DNA of 64,000 bases from Woeseiaceae bacterium (GCA_028277185.1 JANQGQ010000031.1:62001-126000), one strand, 5' to 3'; counted from the first letter of the stretch, positions 17,962-30,402 are shown. Notes: generated from the letters alone by a model not told the origin. Made by a program: numbers and translations.

Positions 17962-19106
17962 CGGACGGGAGACTTACCGGCCGCCTTGTACGGGGAATGG
18001 GCGTCCACGGCGTGCATGTAGCGCTCTACATGCCGTTCTTCCTGCTCCAGATAGTCGCCGATCGCCGCGAAGAACTCCGGTTGCCTGAGCCAGTGGGCGG
18101 ACCAGGTCGTCGTCGGCTCGAAGCCGCGGCTGACTTTGTGCTCGCCCTGCGTTCCGGGCTCGAAGCGTTCGATGCCGTGCTCGATGCAAAAGTCGATGCC
18201 CTGGTAGTAGCAGGTCTCGAAATGCAGGGCGTTGATGTCGGCATCGGCGCCCCAGTAACGTCCGTATAGTGCGCGTTCGCCGCGAAAGAAGACGGCGGCG
18301 GCGCGCATCCGCTCGTCGCGAAAGCCCGCGATGACCAGAAAGTGCTCCGGCTGGCTCCGAACGATGCGCCGAAAGAACTCGAGATCGAAGTAGGGCATTC
18401 CTCCCCGTCGGAGAAAGGTCAGACTGATCAGCCGGTATACGTCGTGGAGCGCCTCGTCGTCGAGCGTTTCGCCGCTCAGCCGCCGATAGCTGACACCTGC
18501 TTCGGCAACGTGCCGCCGGTCCCGGCGCGCCTTCTTGCGTTTCTTCGAGCTGAAGCTCTCGAGGAAGTGGTCGAAGTCGCGAAAGCCGCGGTTGGTCCAG
18601 TGAAACTGGCAGTCCTTGCGCAGTTTGAATCCCCCTGAACGCAGCAGATCGAGTTCCGTCCGATGCGGGAACAGGACATGCACCGAGGAGCAACCCGAGT
18701 CGCCGGCCAGCGCCGTGGCCCCTTTGAGGAGCATGTCGGCCGCTTCCGCATCGCCTGCGTCGCGCAGGAGCAGCCGCGGGCTGGACGCCGGTGTGAACGG
18801 CACCGTTGCAACGAGTTTCGGGTAGTAGTCGATGCCCGCCCGCCGATAGGCGTCGGCCCAGGCCCAGTCGAAGACGAACTCTCCCCAGGAGTGCGATTTC
18901 TCGTAGACGGGCATGGCGGCGCGCAGGCCGGCCGCGTCGCGCAGCGCCAGATGTCTGGGTTGCCAGCCGGTTGCGGCTGACACGCAGCCCGTCTGCTCGG
19001 CCGCAAGCAGGAATTCGTGGCGCAGGAAAGGGTAGTCGGAGCCTGCGAGGCGATTCCATTCGGTCGCCGGGATGTCGGACAGCGAGGTGTGGCGCTCGAC
19101 GTCCAT
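17958..19106 (-). CDS. GNAT/DUF482-family protein (FemAB-like acyltransferase fold)
   Basis: A 382-residue protein of the DUF482 family, large GNAT-fold proteins annotated as putative acyltransferases or peptidoglycan-related. Visible family features are SFSSKKRKKARRDRR near 190-204, YWGADADINALHFETCYYQGID and the end region GFEPTTTWSAHWL. No biochemical role can be assigned from sequence. It is translationally coupled to aat, which uses a GNAT-like fold to modify N-termini; the pairing is suggestive only. trxB starts about 1 kb upstream and ends 33 bp before it. Confidence 0.8.
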   Translation of the reverse strand: MDVERHTSLSDIPATEWNRLAGSDYPFLRHEFLLAAEQTGCVSAATGWQPRHLALRDAAGLRAAMPVYEKSHSWGEFVFDWAWADAYRRAGIDYYPKLVATVPFTPASSPRLLLRDAGDAEAADMLLKGATALAGDSGCSSVHVLFPHRTELDLLRSGGFKLRKDCQFHWTNRGFRDFDHFLESFSSKKRKKARRDRRHVAEAGVSYRRLSGETLDDEALHDVYRLISLTFLRRGGMPYFDLEFFRRIVRSQPEHFLVIAGFRDERMRAAAVFFRGERALYGRYWGADADINALHFETCYYQGIDFCIEHGIERFEPGTQGEHKVSRGFEPTTTWSAHWLRQPEFFAAIGDYLEQEERHVERYMHAVDAHSPYKAAGKSPVR

Positions 19107-19139
19107 TAGTACTCCAGGCAGGAGACGATATCGATGAGT

Positions 19140-20430
<1,291 letters not shown>

Positions 20431-22764
20431 ATGCCGAGAGCGACTAAAACCGCCGATCCGCCCGCGACGCTGTCCGCGCCGGTGAGCCGCGCGCTGCGCG
20501 AAGGCGCGCTGTACGTGTTCGGCGCGCTGGCGCTGATTCTGTGGTTCTCGCTGTACACCTACAGCCCGGACGACCCCGGTTTCTCGCAGGCGGCCGCCAG
20601 CGGCAACGTCGCCAACGGCGTCGGTCGTGTCGGCGCCCTCACGGCCGATCTGCTGTTCAATGCCTTCGGCTTGCCCGCCTATCTGTTCTCGGTGATGGTG
20701 TTCTATCTGGGCTGGATGCTGTACCGCGAGCAGAAGACCCGTCAGCCGCTCACATGGACCGATTTCGTTCTGCGGTTCACCGGCTTTCTGCTCACCCTGA
20801 CAACGAGTTGCGGCCTCGCAACGCTGCATTTCTCGCCGGACGGCTTCAACGAGACGGCCGGCGGCATCCTCGGGCAGATCGTCGGCCTCGGTCTGGTCGA
20901 GTTCATGAAGCTGCTCGGGGCCAGCGTGCTGCTGTTTTTCGTATGGGTCGCCTCGATCTCTCTGTTTCTCGGGATTTCCTGGTTTGCCGTCATGGATATG
21001 ATCGGCAGGGCGTGCCTGAACGCGGCCGACGGCATGCGTTCGCGTCTGATCGATTGGCGCGACGCGGGCCGCGATCGTCGTGAAGCGCGCCGCCTCAAGG
21101 CCGAACGTGAGGATTTGCAGAAGGTCGAGAAGCAGCGTAAGGCCGGCAAGTCGCGGCCCAGGATAGAGCCGGTCCTGCCGGCACTCGAACCGAGCGTTCG
21201 TGCCGAGAAGGAACGGCAGGTGCCGCTGTTCGATCCGCCGGCAGCCGGCGAACTGCCGCCGCTGGCCCTGCTCGACGATCCACCGGCACAGACCAAGGGT
21301 TACTCGGCAGACGCGCTCGAGGCGATGTCGCGGCTCGTCGAACTCAAGCTCCGGGATTTCGGTGTCGAGGTCGAGGTCAGGTCCGTATCGCCTGGCCCGG
21401 TGATCACCCGCTTCGAACTCGATCCGGCGCCGGGGGTCAAGGTCAGCCAGATTGCCAATCTCGCGAAGGACCTGGCCCGCTCGCTGTCGGTGGTCAGCGT
21501 GCGCGTCGTGGAAGTTATCCCCGGCAAGTCGTTCGTCGGTCTCGAGATACCGAACGAGAACCGCCAGCTCGTGACGCTCGGTGAGATCCTCAAGTCGGAG
21601 GCCTACGACAAGCAGTCCTCGCCGCTGACGCTTGCTCTCGGCAAGGACATCGGCGGCAATTCGGTCGTGGCGGACCTCGCCCGGATGCCGCATCTGCTGA
21701 TCGCCGGCACGACCGGATCGGGTAAGTCCGTCGGCATCAATGCGATGATCCTGTCGGTCCTTTACAAGGCGCGCGCGGACCAGGTCAGGCTGATCATGAT
21801 CGACCCCAAGATGCTCGAGCTGAGCGTCTACGAGGGCATTCCGCATTTGCTGTCCCCGGTCGTCACGGACATGAAGGAAGCGGCCAACGCGCTGCGCTGG
21901 TGCGTCGCCGAAATGGATCGCCGCTATCAGCTGATGGCCGCGCTCGGGGTCCGCAACATCGGCGGCTACAACCGCAAGGTGCGCGAGGCGATCGACGCCG
22001 GCGAACCCATCGACGATCCGACCTGGACGCCGCCCCCGCTCGAAGATCCGGACAAGCCCGTCGAGCGTCCGACGCTGACGACGCTGCCGTTCATCGTCGT
22101 GGTCATCGACGAACTCGCCGACATGATGATGATCGTCGGCAAGAAGGTCGAGGAACTGATCGCGAGGCTGGCTCAGAAGGCCCGCGCATCCGGCATTCAC
22201 ATGATCCTCGCGACGCAGCGACCGTCCGTCGACGTCATCACGGGGCTGATCAAGGCCAACGTGCCGACCCGGATCGCTTTCCAGGTCTCGGCAAAAGTCG
22301 ATTCCCGGACGATCCTCGATCAGATGGGCGCCGAAAACCTGCTCGGTCACGGCGACATGCTGTACCTGCCGCCCGGTACTTCATTGCCGGTCCGCGTGCA
22401 TGGGGCGTTCGTCGCGGATCACGAAGTCCATGCGGTGGTGAACAGCCTGCGCAATGCCGGCTCGCCGCAGTACATCGACGAGATCCTCGAGGGACCCGCC
22501 GTGGCGACGCCGGGCCTGACCGGGCTCGACGCGCCGGCATCCGAAGGCGGCGATGCCGAGCAGGACCCGCTTTACGACCAGGCCGTGCAGGTAGTGATGG
22601 AAACGCGCAAGGCGTCGATCTCGGGCGTGCAGCGACGACTCAAGATCGGCTACAACCGCGCAGCACGGATGGTGGAGTCCATGGAGGCGGCCGGACTCGT
22701 CGGTCCGCTGCAGCCCAACGGCTCGCGGGAGATTCTGGTGCCCGCACCGACCGATGAGGCCTGA
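20431..22764 (+). CDS. ftsK: DNA translocase FtsK
   Basis: FtsK is the septal DNA pump that clears and aligns chromosome termini at division. The 777-residue form has four N-terminal membrane segments (about 25-175), a short charged linker, a motor domain with Walker A GTTGSGKS (426-433) and Walker [13 protein letters not shown], and a C-terminal gamma winged helix (near 715-770) that reads KOPS. The linker is much shorter than in E. coli (1329 residues), as in many other species. It is followed by lolA, with the stop only 4 bp before the lolA start. Confidence 0.96.
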   Translation: MPRATKTADPPATLSAPVSRALREGALYVFGALALILWFSLYTYSPDDPGFSQAAASGNVANGVGRVGALTADLLFNAFGLPAYLFSVMVFYLGWMLYREQKTRQPLTWTDFVLRFTGFLLTLTTSCGLATLHFSPDGFNETAGGILGQIVGLGLVEFMKLLGASVLLFFVWVASISLFLGISWFAVMDMIGRACLNAADGMRSRLIDWRDAGRDRREARRLKAEREDLQKVEKQRKAGKSRPRIEPVLPALEPSVRAEKERQVPLFDPPAAGELPPLALLDDPPAQTKGYSADALEAMSRLVELKLRDFGVEVEVRSVSPGPVITRFELDPAPGVKVSQIANLAKDLARSLSVVSVRVVEVIPGKSFVGLEIPNENRQLVTLGEILKSEAYDKQSSPLTLALGKDIGGNSVVADLARMPHLLIAGTTGSGKSVGINAMILSVLYKARADQVRLIMIDPKMLELSVYEGIPHLLSPVVTDMKEAANALRWCVAEMDRRYQLMAALGVRNIGGYNRKVREAIDAGEPIDDPTWTPPPLEDPDKPVERPTLTTLPFIVVVIDELADMMMIVGKKVEELIARLAQKARASGIHMILATQRPSVDVITGLIKANVPTRIAFQVSAKVDSRTILDQMGAENLLGHGDMLYLPPGTSLPVRVHGAFVADHEVHAVVNSLRNAGSPQYIDEILEGPAVATPGLTGLDAPASEGGDAEQDPLYDQAVQVVMETRKASISGVQRRLKIGYNRAARMVESMEAAGLVGPLQPNGSREILVPAPTDEA

Positions 22765-22768
22765 AGCT

Positions 22769-23479
22769 ATGACGGGCGACGGACCGGGTCCGAAAGCCGT
22801 CCTGCGTCGAGGCAGTGTCATGGCGGCTCTGCTGTGGTTGACGCTTCTCGCGCCGATCGCATCGGTCGCCGACGAGTCGGCGAACTCCGAGGCGTCGGTG
22901 GAGCTTCTCGACCGCCTCCTGCTCGATCTCGATAGTTTTCGTGGTGACTTCGAGCAGTCGGTGATCGACGCCGACGGCGCCGTCGTCGACCGCTCCAGAG
23001 GTTCGCTGGAGATCGACCGTCCGGGCCGGTTTCGCTGGATGACGTTCGAACCCTATGAGCAGTGGCTTCTCGCCGACGGCCTCAACGTCTGGAGCTACGA
23101 CGTCGATCTTGCACAAGTTACCGTGAAACCCCAGTCGGAAGCGCTGGCCAATACGCCGGCGCTGTTGCTCGGCGGCGGGCGGGATGCGCTCGACACATTC
23201 GCGGTAGAGGCTCCGGTCAGCGGCAGCGGGTTTACGTCCGTGCGCCTCGTTCCCGAAGATCGGCAGAGCGGTTTTCGCTCGGTCGACCTGGTGTTCGCGG
23301 GCGATACGCTGGCGCGGATGGTGTTTCTCGACAACCTCGAGCAGCAGACGATCGTGAGCTTCACGGCGGTAGAGACCAATATCTCCCTCCCACCAGAACG
23401 TTTTGTGTTCGTCGTGCCTGAAGATGCCGATCTGGTCGGGACCCCGGCGTCCGCCGGGACGCCGCCCGAGACGCTGTAG
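22769..23479 (+). CDS. lolA: Outer-membrane lipoprotein carrier protein LolA
   Basis: LolA ferries lipoproteins across the periplasm from LolCDE to LolB. The 236-residue precursor has a signal peptide (hydrophobic MAALLWLTLLAPIASVAD, cleavage near residue 34) and core motifs DSFRGDFEQSV, PGRFRWMTFEPYEQWLLADG and LDNLEQQTIVSF. The ATG at 22769 has GAGG 9 bp upstream and is preferred over an ATG at 22754 inside ftsK. The ftsK-lolA-rarA-serS order is conserved across gammaproteobacteria. Confidence 0.92.
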   Translation: MTGDGPGPKAVLRRGSVMAALLWLTLLAPIASVADESANSEASVELLDRLLLDLDSFRGDFEQSVIDADGAVVDRSRGSLEIDRPGRFRWMTFEPYEQWLLADGLNVWSYDVDLAQVTVKPQSEALANTPALLLGGGRDALDTFAVEAPVSGSGFTSVRLVPEDRQSGFRSVDLVFAGDTLARMVFLDNLEQQTIVSFTAVETNISLPPERFVFVVPEDADLVGTPASAGTPPETL

Positions 23480-23482
23480 CCG

Positions 23483-23893
23483 ATGCTCGACCTTCGCTAC
23501 GCGCGTGCGTGGCGCGCGGCCAGCATCGCGCTCCTTCTGGGGGTCCTCGTCGCAACGTTGATGCCGGTGATATGGTTCGACGCCAGCCGAACTCAGGTCG
23601 CCGGCTGGCTCGCGCACGTGGACAAGTGGACTCACCTGCTGGCCTTCGTGGTGCTGACCGTGTGGTTCGCGGGATTGTATCGCCGCCGCAGCTACTGGCG
23701 GGTCGCGCTCGGGCTTCTCGCCTTCGGCGCGCTGATCGAACTCTGTCAGCGTGCCGTCGGCTATCGGTCCGCCGAGTGGCTGGATCTGGCCGCCGATGCC
23801 GCGGGGATTGTGGCCGGACTGGGTATCGCCCTGGTGGGTGCCGGCGGCTGGTGTCAGCGCGTCGAGGCCTGGCTTGCCGCGAGGACCGGTTGA
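23483..23893 (+). CDS. VanZ-like small membrane protein
   Basis: A 136-residue protein with four predicted membrane segments (ALLLGVLVATLMPVIWF, LLAFVVLTVWFAGLY, VALGLLAFGALIELCQ, AAGIVAGLGIALVGAGG). The pattern HVDKWTHLLAFVVL...ELCQRAVGYRSAEWLDLAADAAG matches the VanZ-like family, named after a teicoplanin-resistance protein; most members have unknown function. It starts 3 bp after lolA, an unusual insertion in the otherwise conserved lolA-rarA pair. No resistance role should be inferred. Confidence 0.75.
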   Translation: MLDLRYARAWRAASIALLLGVLVATLMPVIWFDASRTQVAGWLAHVDKWTHLLAFVVLTVWFAGLYRRRSYWRVALGLLAFGALIELCQRAVGYRSAEWLDLAADAAGIVAGLGIALVGAGGWCQRVEAWLAARTG

Positions 23894-23918
23894 ACGGCCC
23901 GCGTAGCTGGAACGCGTT

Positions 23919-25220
23919 TTGAAGGATCTGTTCGAGGACAGCAGCAAACCGGAGCGGCCGCTGGCCGACCGCATGCGACCGACCGTGCTCGCCGACCTGG
24001 CCGGGCAGGCGCACCTCGTCGGCGAGGGCCGGCCGCTGCGGCAGGCAATCGATACGGGTCGTCCGCACTCGATGGTGCTCTGGGGTCCGCCCGGAACCGG
24101 CAAGACGACACTCGCGCGCATTGTCGCGGCTACCGCCGACGCGCACTTCATCGCGCTCTCGGCTGTGATGGCGGGCGTCAAAGACGTTCGCCAGGCGGTC
24201 GCCCAGGCGCAGCAGGTTCGCGCAGCCTCAGGCCGGCAGACGCTCCTGTTCCTCGACGAGGTTCATCGTTTCAACAAGAGCCAGCAGGATGCGTTCCTGC
24301 CGTTCATCGAAGACGGCACGCTGTTATTCGTCGGTGCGACGACGGAGAATCCGTCGTTCGAGCTCAACAATGCGCTGCTGTCCCGGGCGCGCGTATACGT
24401 CCTGCGGGCGCTGGACGCGGCGGGAATTCAATCGATCCTCGAAAACGCGGTTTCCGCATCGCACGGTCTTGCCGGAAGCGTAGGATTCAGCCAGCAAGCC
24501 ATCGAGCTGCTGGCAGTGGCAGCGGACGGCGATGCCCGACGCGCTCTGAACTTCCTGGAGATCGCCGCCGGCCTCGCCGTGGACGGTCAGGTCGACGAGT
24601 CGGTCGCCCGCGAAGTGACGAGCGGTTCGGCCCGGCGTTTCGACAAGCGCGGCGACGCTTTCTACGATCAGATCTCCGCGCTGCACAAGTCGATTCGCGG
24701 CTCGGATCCCGACGCCGCTCTGTACTGGCTTGCGCGGATGCTCGACGGAGGTTCTGATCCGCTGTATGTCGCGAGACGGATGATCCGCGTCGCGTCCGAG
24801 GACATCGGCAACGCCGACCCGCGGGCGCTGACACTGGCGCTCAATGCCTGGGAGGCGCTCGAGCGTCTCGGCGAGCCGGAAGGCGAACTCGCGCTGGCGC
24901 AGGTCGTGGTCTACCTGGCGGCGATGCCGAAGAGCAACGCCGTCTACCGCGCGTTTGTCGCTGCACGCGAGGATGCCGCGAAGTACGGCTCGATGGACGT
25001 GCCGCTGCATCTCCGGAACGCGCCGACGGCGCTGATGAAAGATCTGGGTCACGGCGAAGGCTATCGCTACGCGCACGACGAAGACGACGGCTATGCCGCC
25101 GGCGAGGGCTACTTTCCCGACGACATGCCCGCGCAGAGGTATTATCATCCGGTGCCGCGCGGTCTGGAGCAGCGAATCGCCGAGCGACTCGAGGAACTCC
25201 GTAAACGCGCCGCGAAATAA
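23919..25220 (+). CDS. rarA: Replication-associated recombination protein RarA (MgsA)
   Basis: RarA is an AAA+ ATPase related to clamp-loader subunits that acts at stalled forks and binds SSB. The 433-residue protein has the N-terminal [18 protein letters not shown], Walker A GPPGTGKT (56-63), Walker [17 protein letters not shown] (about 109-124), sensor 1 [12 protein letters not shown] and the C-terminal tetramerisation part ending [18 protein letters not shown]. The predicted start is TTG at 23919. It lies 15 bp upstream of serS in the same transcription direction. Confidence 0.95.
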   Translation: MKDLFEDSSKPERPLADRMRPTVLADLAGQAHLVGEGRPLRQAIDTGRPHSMVLWGPPGTGKTTLARIVAATADAHFIALSAVMAGVKDVRQAVAQAQQVRAASGRQTLLFLDEVHRFNKSQQDAFLPFIEDGTLLFVGATTENPSFELNNALLSRARVYVLRALDAAGIQSILENAVSASHGLAGSVGFSQQAIELLAVAADGDARRALNFLEIAAGLAVDGQVDESVAREVTSGSARRFDKRGDAFYDQISALHKSIRGSDPDAALYWLARMLDGGSDPLYVARRMIRVASEDIGNADPRALTLALNAWEALERLGEPEGELALAQVVVYLAAMPKSNAVYRAFVAAREDAAKYGSMDVPLHLRNAPTALMKDLGHGEGYRYAHDEDDGYAAGEGYFPDDMPAQRYYHPVPRGLEQRIAERLEELRKRAAK

Positions 25221-26519
<1,299 letters not shown>

Positions 26520-26522
26520 GGC

Positions 26523-27182
26523 CTACCAGGGCAGGCGGTAGCCTTCCGCGTGCCAGAACCCGCCGGACTCCTCGAGCGTCAACTCGTCGATGCGTTGGAT
26601 AAGGCCGCGTGCTGCCTCACCTGGCTCGATTCCGTTGCCGCCCGTCATGTCCGTCGCTACGAGACCGGGATGTAACAGCGCGACGGCGATCCCCCGCGGT
26701 TTCAGATCGTGCGCGAGGTTGGTGCCGATCTGATTGACCGCGGTTTTGGACGCGCGGTAACCATAGTTGTTGCCCGAGGCATTGTCTTCGATGGAGCCTA
26801 CCCGGCTCGTTACGATGGCGACTTTGGCGCCGCTGGCGAGATTCCCGTCCAGAGCCCTCGTGACCCGCAGCGGCCCGAGGGCGTTGACCTCGTATTGCTC
26901 CAGCATCGCATCGAAATCGAGCGATTCGTAACGGTCGCCGCGCAGAATCCCCGCGTTGTTGATCAGGATGTCGACGGGTTTTCCGCTCAGCGCGGCCGAC
27001 AGTCTGTTTAGCGACGCGGCGTCCGTTACGTCGACCCCGTCGATCGTTTCAACGTCGAGCTGGTCGAGTTCGGCGTTGGAGCGGCGGCAGACGGCCGTGA
27101 CGGACTCCCCGCGTTCCGCAAGCTGCCGGACGAGTTCGAGTCCGATGCCGCGATTACAGCCGGTTATTACGACGTGAGCCAT
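26523..27182 (-). CDS. Short-chain dehydrogenase/reductase
   Basis: A 219-residue NAD(P)-dependent SDR oxidoreductase. The Rossmann glycine motif TGCNRGIGLEL is at about 7-17, NNAG is at about 78-81, and the active-site pair is YGYRASK (Tyr and Lys, near 142-148). The Ser of the catalytic triad is expected near VTSRVGSIED. The start MAHVVITG (ATG complement 27180-27182) is chosen; a longer frame upstream would overlap the next gene and has no SDR similarity. Substrate unknown. It lies 19 bp downstream of the deacetylase gene and could be the last gene of that operon. Confidence 0.85.
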   Translation of the reverse strand: MAHVVITGCNRGIGLELVRQLAERGESVTAVCRRSNAELDQLDVETIDGVDVTDAASLNRLSAALSGKPVDILINNAGILRGDRYESLDFDAMLEQYEVNALGPLRVTRALDGNLASGAKVAIVTSRVGSIEDNASGNNYGYRASKTAVNQIGTNLAHDLKPRGIAVALLHPGLVATDMTGGNGIEPGEAARGLIQRIDELTLEESGGFWHAEGYRLPW

Positions 27183-27201
27183 GCGTTGGTCTCCAATAGA
27201 G

Positions 27202-27945
27202 TCATTGCGGCTGCGCCTGTACGTCGGTGGGCGCGTCGTGGTAGTAGCGGTCCTGCCAATCCAGCCGCAGCAGACGGCGGAAGTCGTCACCGAGCAGCAG
27301 CTCGGGATCGGACGGATGAACCGAAAACCTCACCGGCCCGCTGCCGACAGCCAGATTGAAACGATTCCAGGCGCGGCAGGCAAGCGCACGGAGCGGCGTG
27401 TCCGCTTCGAAGCCAATCATCGGGGTTCGCGACCAGCGGCCCGTAGCCGAGTCGTAGACGCCGCTCAGCGTTTCGTAGAGCCGGTAAGGCAGCTCGTCGA
27501 AATCCGCTTTCCGAACGTCGCCCATGGCCCACGCCGGCGGCACGTAAAGCGAGGGCGGCGGGAGGTCGTTTGCACCGAACCACGCGAAACAATCGTGCAT
27601 CAGCGCCAGACAGCCTTGCCGGTCGAGCGCCAGATGCTCAGCCACATCGCGCGAAATCAGCAGGCTGTGGAGCCGGTGCCTGAGGTCGCGAATGCCCGCG
27701 ATTCGATGCCGCCAGCCGTGCCCGGCGAGAACCGCCCCGCGGTGCGTCAGGTTCCTCAGCCGGGCAAGCGTCGCCGTGTCCCAGCCCGTATCCGGAACGA
27801 CGAGCAGCGTCACGCGTTCGATGCCCGCCGCGGCAAGCTCGGAGGCTATCCGCTCGGTCGCATCGAGCGTAGACGGCATGACGTCGTGAATGGAGAAGAG
27901 CGCCGGCCGAGGTGGCACGTCAGTCCGTCCGTGAATCCGTGGCAT
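27202..27945 (-). CDS. DUF2334-type polysaccharide deacetylase-like protein
   Basis: A 247-residue protein of the polysaccharide-deacetylase-like DUF2334 group, predicted to act on N-acetyl sugars. The metal-binding Asp motif ALFSIHDVMPST is near residue 15, and a His motif GHGWRHR is near 75. An FAWFGANDLPPPSLYVPPAW segment matches the barrel core. The start at 27945 lies inside the end of the glycosyltransferase gene (26-bp overlap). Alternative in-frame starts farther in would lose the first beta-strand. The overlap with the glycosyltransferase and sulfotransferase genes points to a shared glycan or glycolipid substrate. Confidence 0.75.
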   Translation of the reverse strand: MPRIHGRTDVPPRPALFSIHDVMPSTLDATERIASELAAAGIERVTLLVVPDTGWDTATLARLRNLTHRGAVLAGHGWRHRIAGIRDLRHRLHSLLISRDVAEHLALDRQGCLALMHDCFAWFGANDLPPPSLYVPPAWAMGDVRKADFDELPYRLYETLSGVYDSATGRWSRTPMIGFEADTPLRALACRAWNRFNLAVGSGPVRFSVHPSDPELLLGDDFRRLLRLDWQDRYYHDAPTDVQAQPQ

Positions 27946-29083
27946 CCGCCGACAGCATGTTCAACCAGTGGACGATACTGCTTTCGTTGAGCTTGAGCGC
28001 GGCCGAGCGGGCAGCACGGGCGATACTCTGACGCTCGCTGCCGTTCATCGCCGCGATTCTGCGAATTGCCTGGGCTACGGTTTCCGCTTCGCCGATCGTG
28101 AACAGGTTGTCGGCGAGTTCCGGCCAGTCGATGATGCCGCAGTTTCTCGACACCAGAGTGAGTCGTTCGCGTGACATGGCCTCGAGTGCCACGGTACCGA
28201 AGGATTCCACGGTCGAGGGCAGGACGAGCAGATCTGCCGCGTCCATGGCGTCCAGAAGTTCCTGGCGGCTGACCCAGCCCATCGAGCTCAGGTTGTCGAG
28301 CGATGCAGCCTCGCGTTCGATCTCAGCCTTGAGCGGCCCGTCGCCGGCAATCGTGAACTGTATGTCGGGCAATTCCCGGGCGGCATCGACGACCAGATTG
28401 ACGCGTTTCTCCGGCGCGAGCCGACCGGCAAACAGCACGCGCGAGAAACCGGGCCTCAGTGGCGTGCTTGCCGCCAGCGCCGCAGGTGGCAGCAGAGTTC
28501 CCATGACTTCGACGTTCGCCGCGCCCAGCGACGATGCGAGTTCGACCATCTGATCCGAGTTGGCGAGGATCTGATCGCCGTATCTGAACAGTACGTTGTC
28601 CGCGATATTGAAATAGAAGCGGCTGAAGCCGCGTAACCAGCGGTTGCTGTAGAGGTCCGTGACGCTCGAGAAATGGGTGTGGAAGCCGACGATAAGACGC
28701 GCCCGCAGCTGCTTCGCCCAGAATGCTCCCAGTAGTCCGAAGGGTCCTGGCGTGCCGACCACAATCGCGCTCGGCCGGATCGAGCGCATCGCCCGGCGAA
28801 AACGAATCAGCGACGGCAGGTAGACGGTTTGGGTGGAATCGCCGGGCAGCGGAAACTTGAGGAGTTGCCACTTATCGGGATTGGGGCAGAGAAACGTCGT
28901 CGTGTAGCCGCGATCGTCGAGCTGGTCGAGGAGATCCTTGTAGTAGGCGCCAACGCCGTTTCGCTCGGGTAACGCATCGGAGATGATCACCACAGGTCCG
29001 ATGTCGCCGCTCGGAGCAGCGAGTCCGGCGTTCATGAAATCTTTGACGGACAGAGCCGTGGCCGGATGCGGGGTTGCGCTCAC
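27920..29083 (-). CDS. Glycosyltransferase, GT4 family
   Basis: A 387-residue GT-B fold glycosyltransferase of the GT4 type, which uses nucleotide-sugar donors. The N-terminal acceptor half includes ISDALPERNGVGAYYKDLLD (about 34-53). The donor half has LFAGRLAPEKRVNLVVDAA, FTIAGDGPLKAEIE and the EX7E element ESFGTVALEAM near residue 300. The overall form resembles glycolipid mannosyl- or glucosyltransferases. It overlaps the sulfotransferase gene by 4 bp upstream and the deacetylase gene downstream, so the three are translationally coupled. Confidence 0.87.
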   Translation of the reverse strand: MSATPHPATALSVKDFMNAGLAAPSGDIGPVVIISDALPERNGVGAYYKDLLDQLDDRGYTTTFLCPNPDKWQLLKFPLPGDSTQTVYLPSLIRFRRAMRSIRPSAIVVGTPGPFGLLGAFWAKQLRARLIVGFHTHFSSVTDLYSNRWLRGFSRFYFNIADNVLFRYGDQILANSDQMVELASSLGAANVEVMGTLLPPAALAASTPLRPGFSRVLFAGRLAPEKRVNLVVDAARELPDIQFTIAGDGPLKAEIEREAASLDNLSSMGWVSRQELLDAMDAADLLVLPSTVESFGTVALEAMSRERLTLVSRNCGIIDWPELADNLFTIGEAETVAQAIRRIAAMNGSERQSIARAARSAALKLNESSIVHWLNMLSADATDSRTD

Positions 29084-30255
29084 TCGTCGCCTCGGGATGC
29101 GGCCGGCAGGCCGACGTTGAATTCGAAGCTAGCATACACTGCCCGGAAGCGGGATCGAATGCCGGCTTCGTCGAGGCCGAACTCCTCGAGCGTGTAGCTA
29201 TGCGTGGATGCCTTGGTCGTCGTGTCGGGCGTTGGATCGGCGAGGCGTTCCAATAGCGCTGACGAGGGCTCCAGTCCGAGTTCCTCGTAAGCGCGCCGTA
29301 CCGACGGTTCGAGGCGATGGCGGAGTTCCGAGTTGTCGATGAACGCCAGCCGCCCGCTGTGCCGGCGTGCACACGCGGCGAGATTGAGATAGTAGTGCTC
29401 CAGCAATGCCAGCATGTTGTCCTGAAAACCGCCCGGCAGGGCGGCAAAGCCAGAGGCTCTGAAACCGGGCCTGAGAGCGCTGAGTTGCGATGGCACGACG
29501 CTCACGGGGTCCCGGACCGTCGCGATGATTCGCGCGTCGGGGAACTCCCGAAGCAGGCAGTCGATGCTGCCCGCGAACGAGGCGTTCTTGGAGAGAAAGG
29601 TTCTGTCCCGGCCGAACACGTAGAGGTGACGCTGAATCGCGCGGCGGTAGAAGCCCAACAGGGCATCCTGCTCGGCTCGCGAGAGGTCCGTATCCGCCCG
29701 GGCTATCCGATACAGCCAGCGAGCCCGGGGCAGCGGTACGATCAACAAAAAGCAGGCAAAGACAGGCATCAGGCTAAGGAAGTCTTCCTCGGGGTCGCCG
29801 AGCCGGACCGGGTGAATGTCGTCGAGCGAGCCAGCGACTTTTTGCAACAGCCAGCCACCGAAACGCGACAGCGGCGCGCCGAGCCAACGATGCAGGCGCG
29901 CCATGCCGATGCCGACGTAACGCAGGCTGACAGACATTGCGAACAGGCATTCCCAGGTGCGAAACGTGGTCGTTCGCGGGTCGCTGGCCAGCACGTGATG
30001 CAGAAACGTCGTGCCGGTCCGCGGTGGGCCGATTACGAACACCGGCGCCCGGATCTCGACGCGCCGATACCCGCGGAACAGAAGGTTGTCGATGAGGAGC
30101 CCCAGCAGCTGGATGAGCTGCGAGACGATGAACAGCGGCATGGCTAACAGAATCAGGAGGCCGCCCGACACGCGCCGGCCGCGTTCAAAGGGCGCCCAAA
30201 GTGCGTTCGCGATGATTAACAGCGCTCGCCACAAAGTGATAAAAAACAGGGACAT
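29080..30255 (-). CDS. Sulfotransferase family protein, membrane-anchored
   Basis: A 391-residue protein with a PAPS-dependent sulfotransferase domain. The 5'-phosphosulfate-binding loop FVIGPPRTGTTFLHHVLAS is at about 73-91. The 3'-phosphate motif is IIATVRDPVSVVPSQLSALR (near 240). The N-terminus has hydrophobic stretches (LWRALLIIANALWAPF; LLILLAMPLFIVSQLIQLLG) that should anchor it to the membrane. The ATG at 30253-30255 is used because the upstream extension has no family similarity. It is the first gene of the sulfotransferase-GT4-deacetylase unit and suggests synthesis of a sulfated glycolipid or polysaccharide. Confidence 0.82.
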   Translation of the reverse strand: MSLFFITLWRALLIIANALWAPFERGRRVSGGLLILLAMPLFIVSQLIQLLGLLIDNLLFRGYRRVEIRAPVFVIGPPRTGTTFLHHVLASDPRTTTFRTWECLFAMSVSLRYVGIGMARLHRWLGAPLSRFGGWLLQKVAGSLDDIHPVRLGDPEEDFLSLMPVFACFLLIVPLPRARWLYRIARADTDLSRAEQDALLGFYRRAIQRHLYVFGRDRTFLSKNASFAGSIDCLLREFPDARIIATVRDPVSVVPSQLSALRPGFRASGFAALPGGFQDNMLALLEHYYLNLAACARRHSGRLAFIDNSELRHRLEPSVRRAYEELGLEPSSALLERLADPTPDTTTKASTHSYTLEEFGLDEAGIRSRFRAVYASFEFNVGLPAASRGDE

Positions 30256-30385
30256 ATTGACCGAGCGGGCGCAGGAACGCGGGAGTATGGCATACCCGGG
30301 AGAACGCAGCCATGACAAGCGGGGCGGCCGGTCCGGTAGAATGCGGCGGCCAGCCATCTGCGAGCCGAGTCAAAGACAAGAAAGC

Positions 30386-30402
30386 ACAGATAACAAATCT
30401 GT
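30386..30402. promoter_or_regulatory. Inverted repeat in the sulfotransferase/phosphate-transporter spacer
   Basis: ACAGAT (30386-30391) and ATCTGT (30397-30402) form a perfect 6-bp inverted repeat with a 5-bp spacer, in an AT-rich patch of the 227-bp divergent region. It is 81 bp upstream of the transporter start. It could be a dimeric regulator site. It does not match the 11-bp-spaced direct repeats of a Pho box. Confidence 0.3.

Noticed and set aside
22640-24181. A 513-codon minus-strand frame over lolA, the VanZ-like gene and rarA
   Set aside because: It crosses three well-supported plus-strand genes and shows only low-complexity Arg/Gly/Pro sequence.
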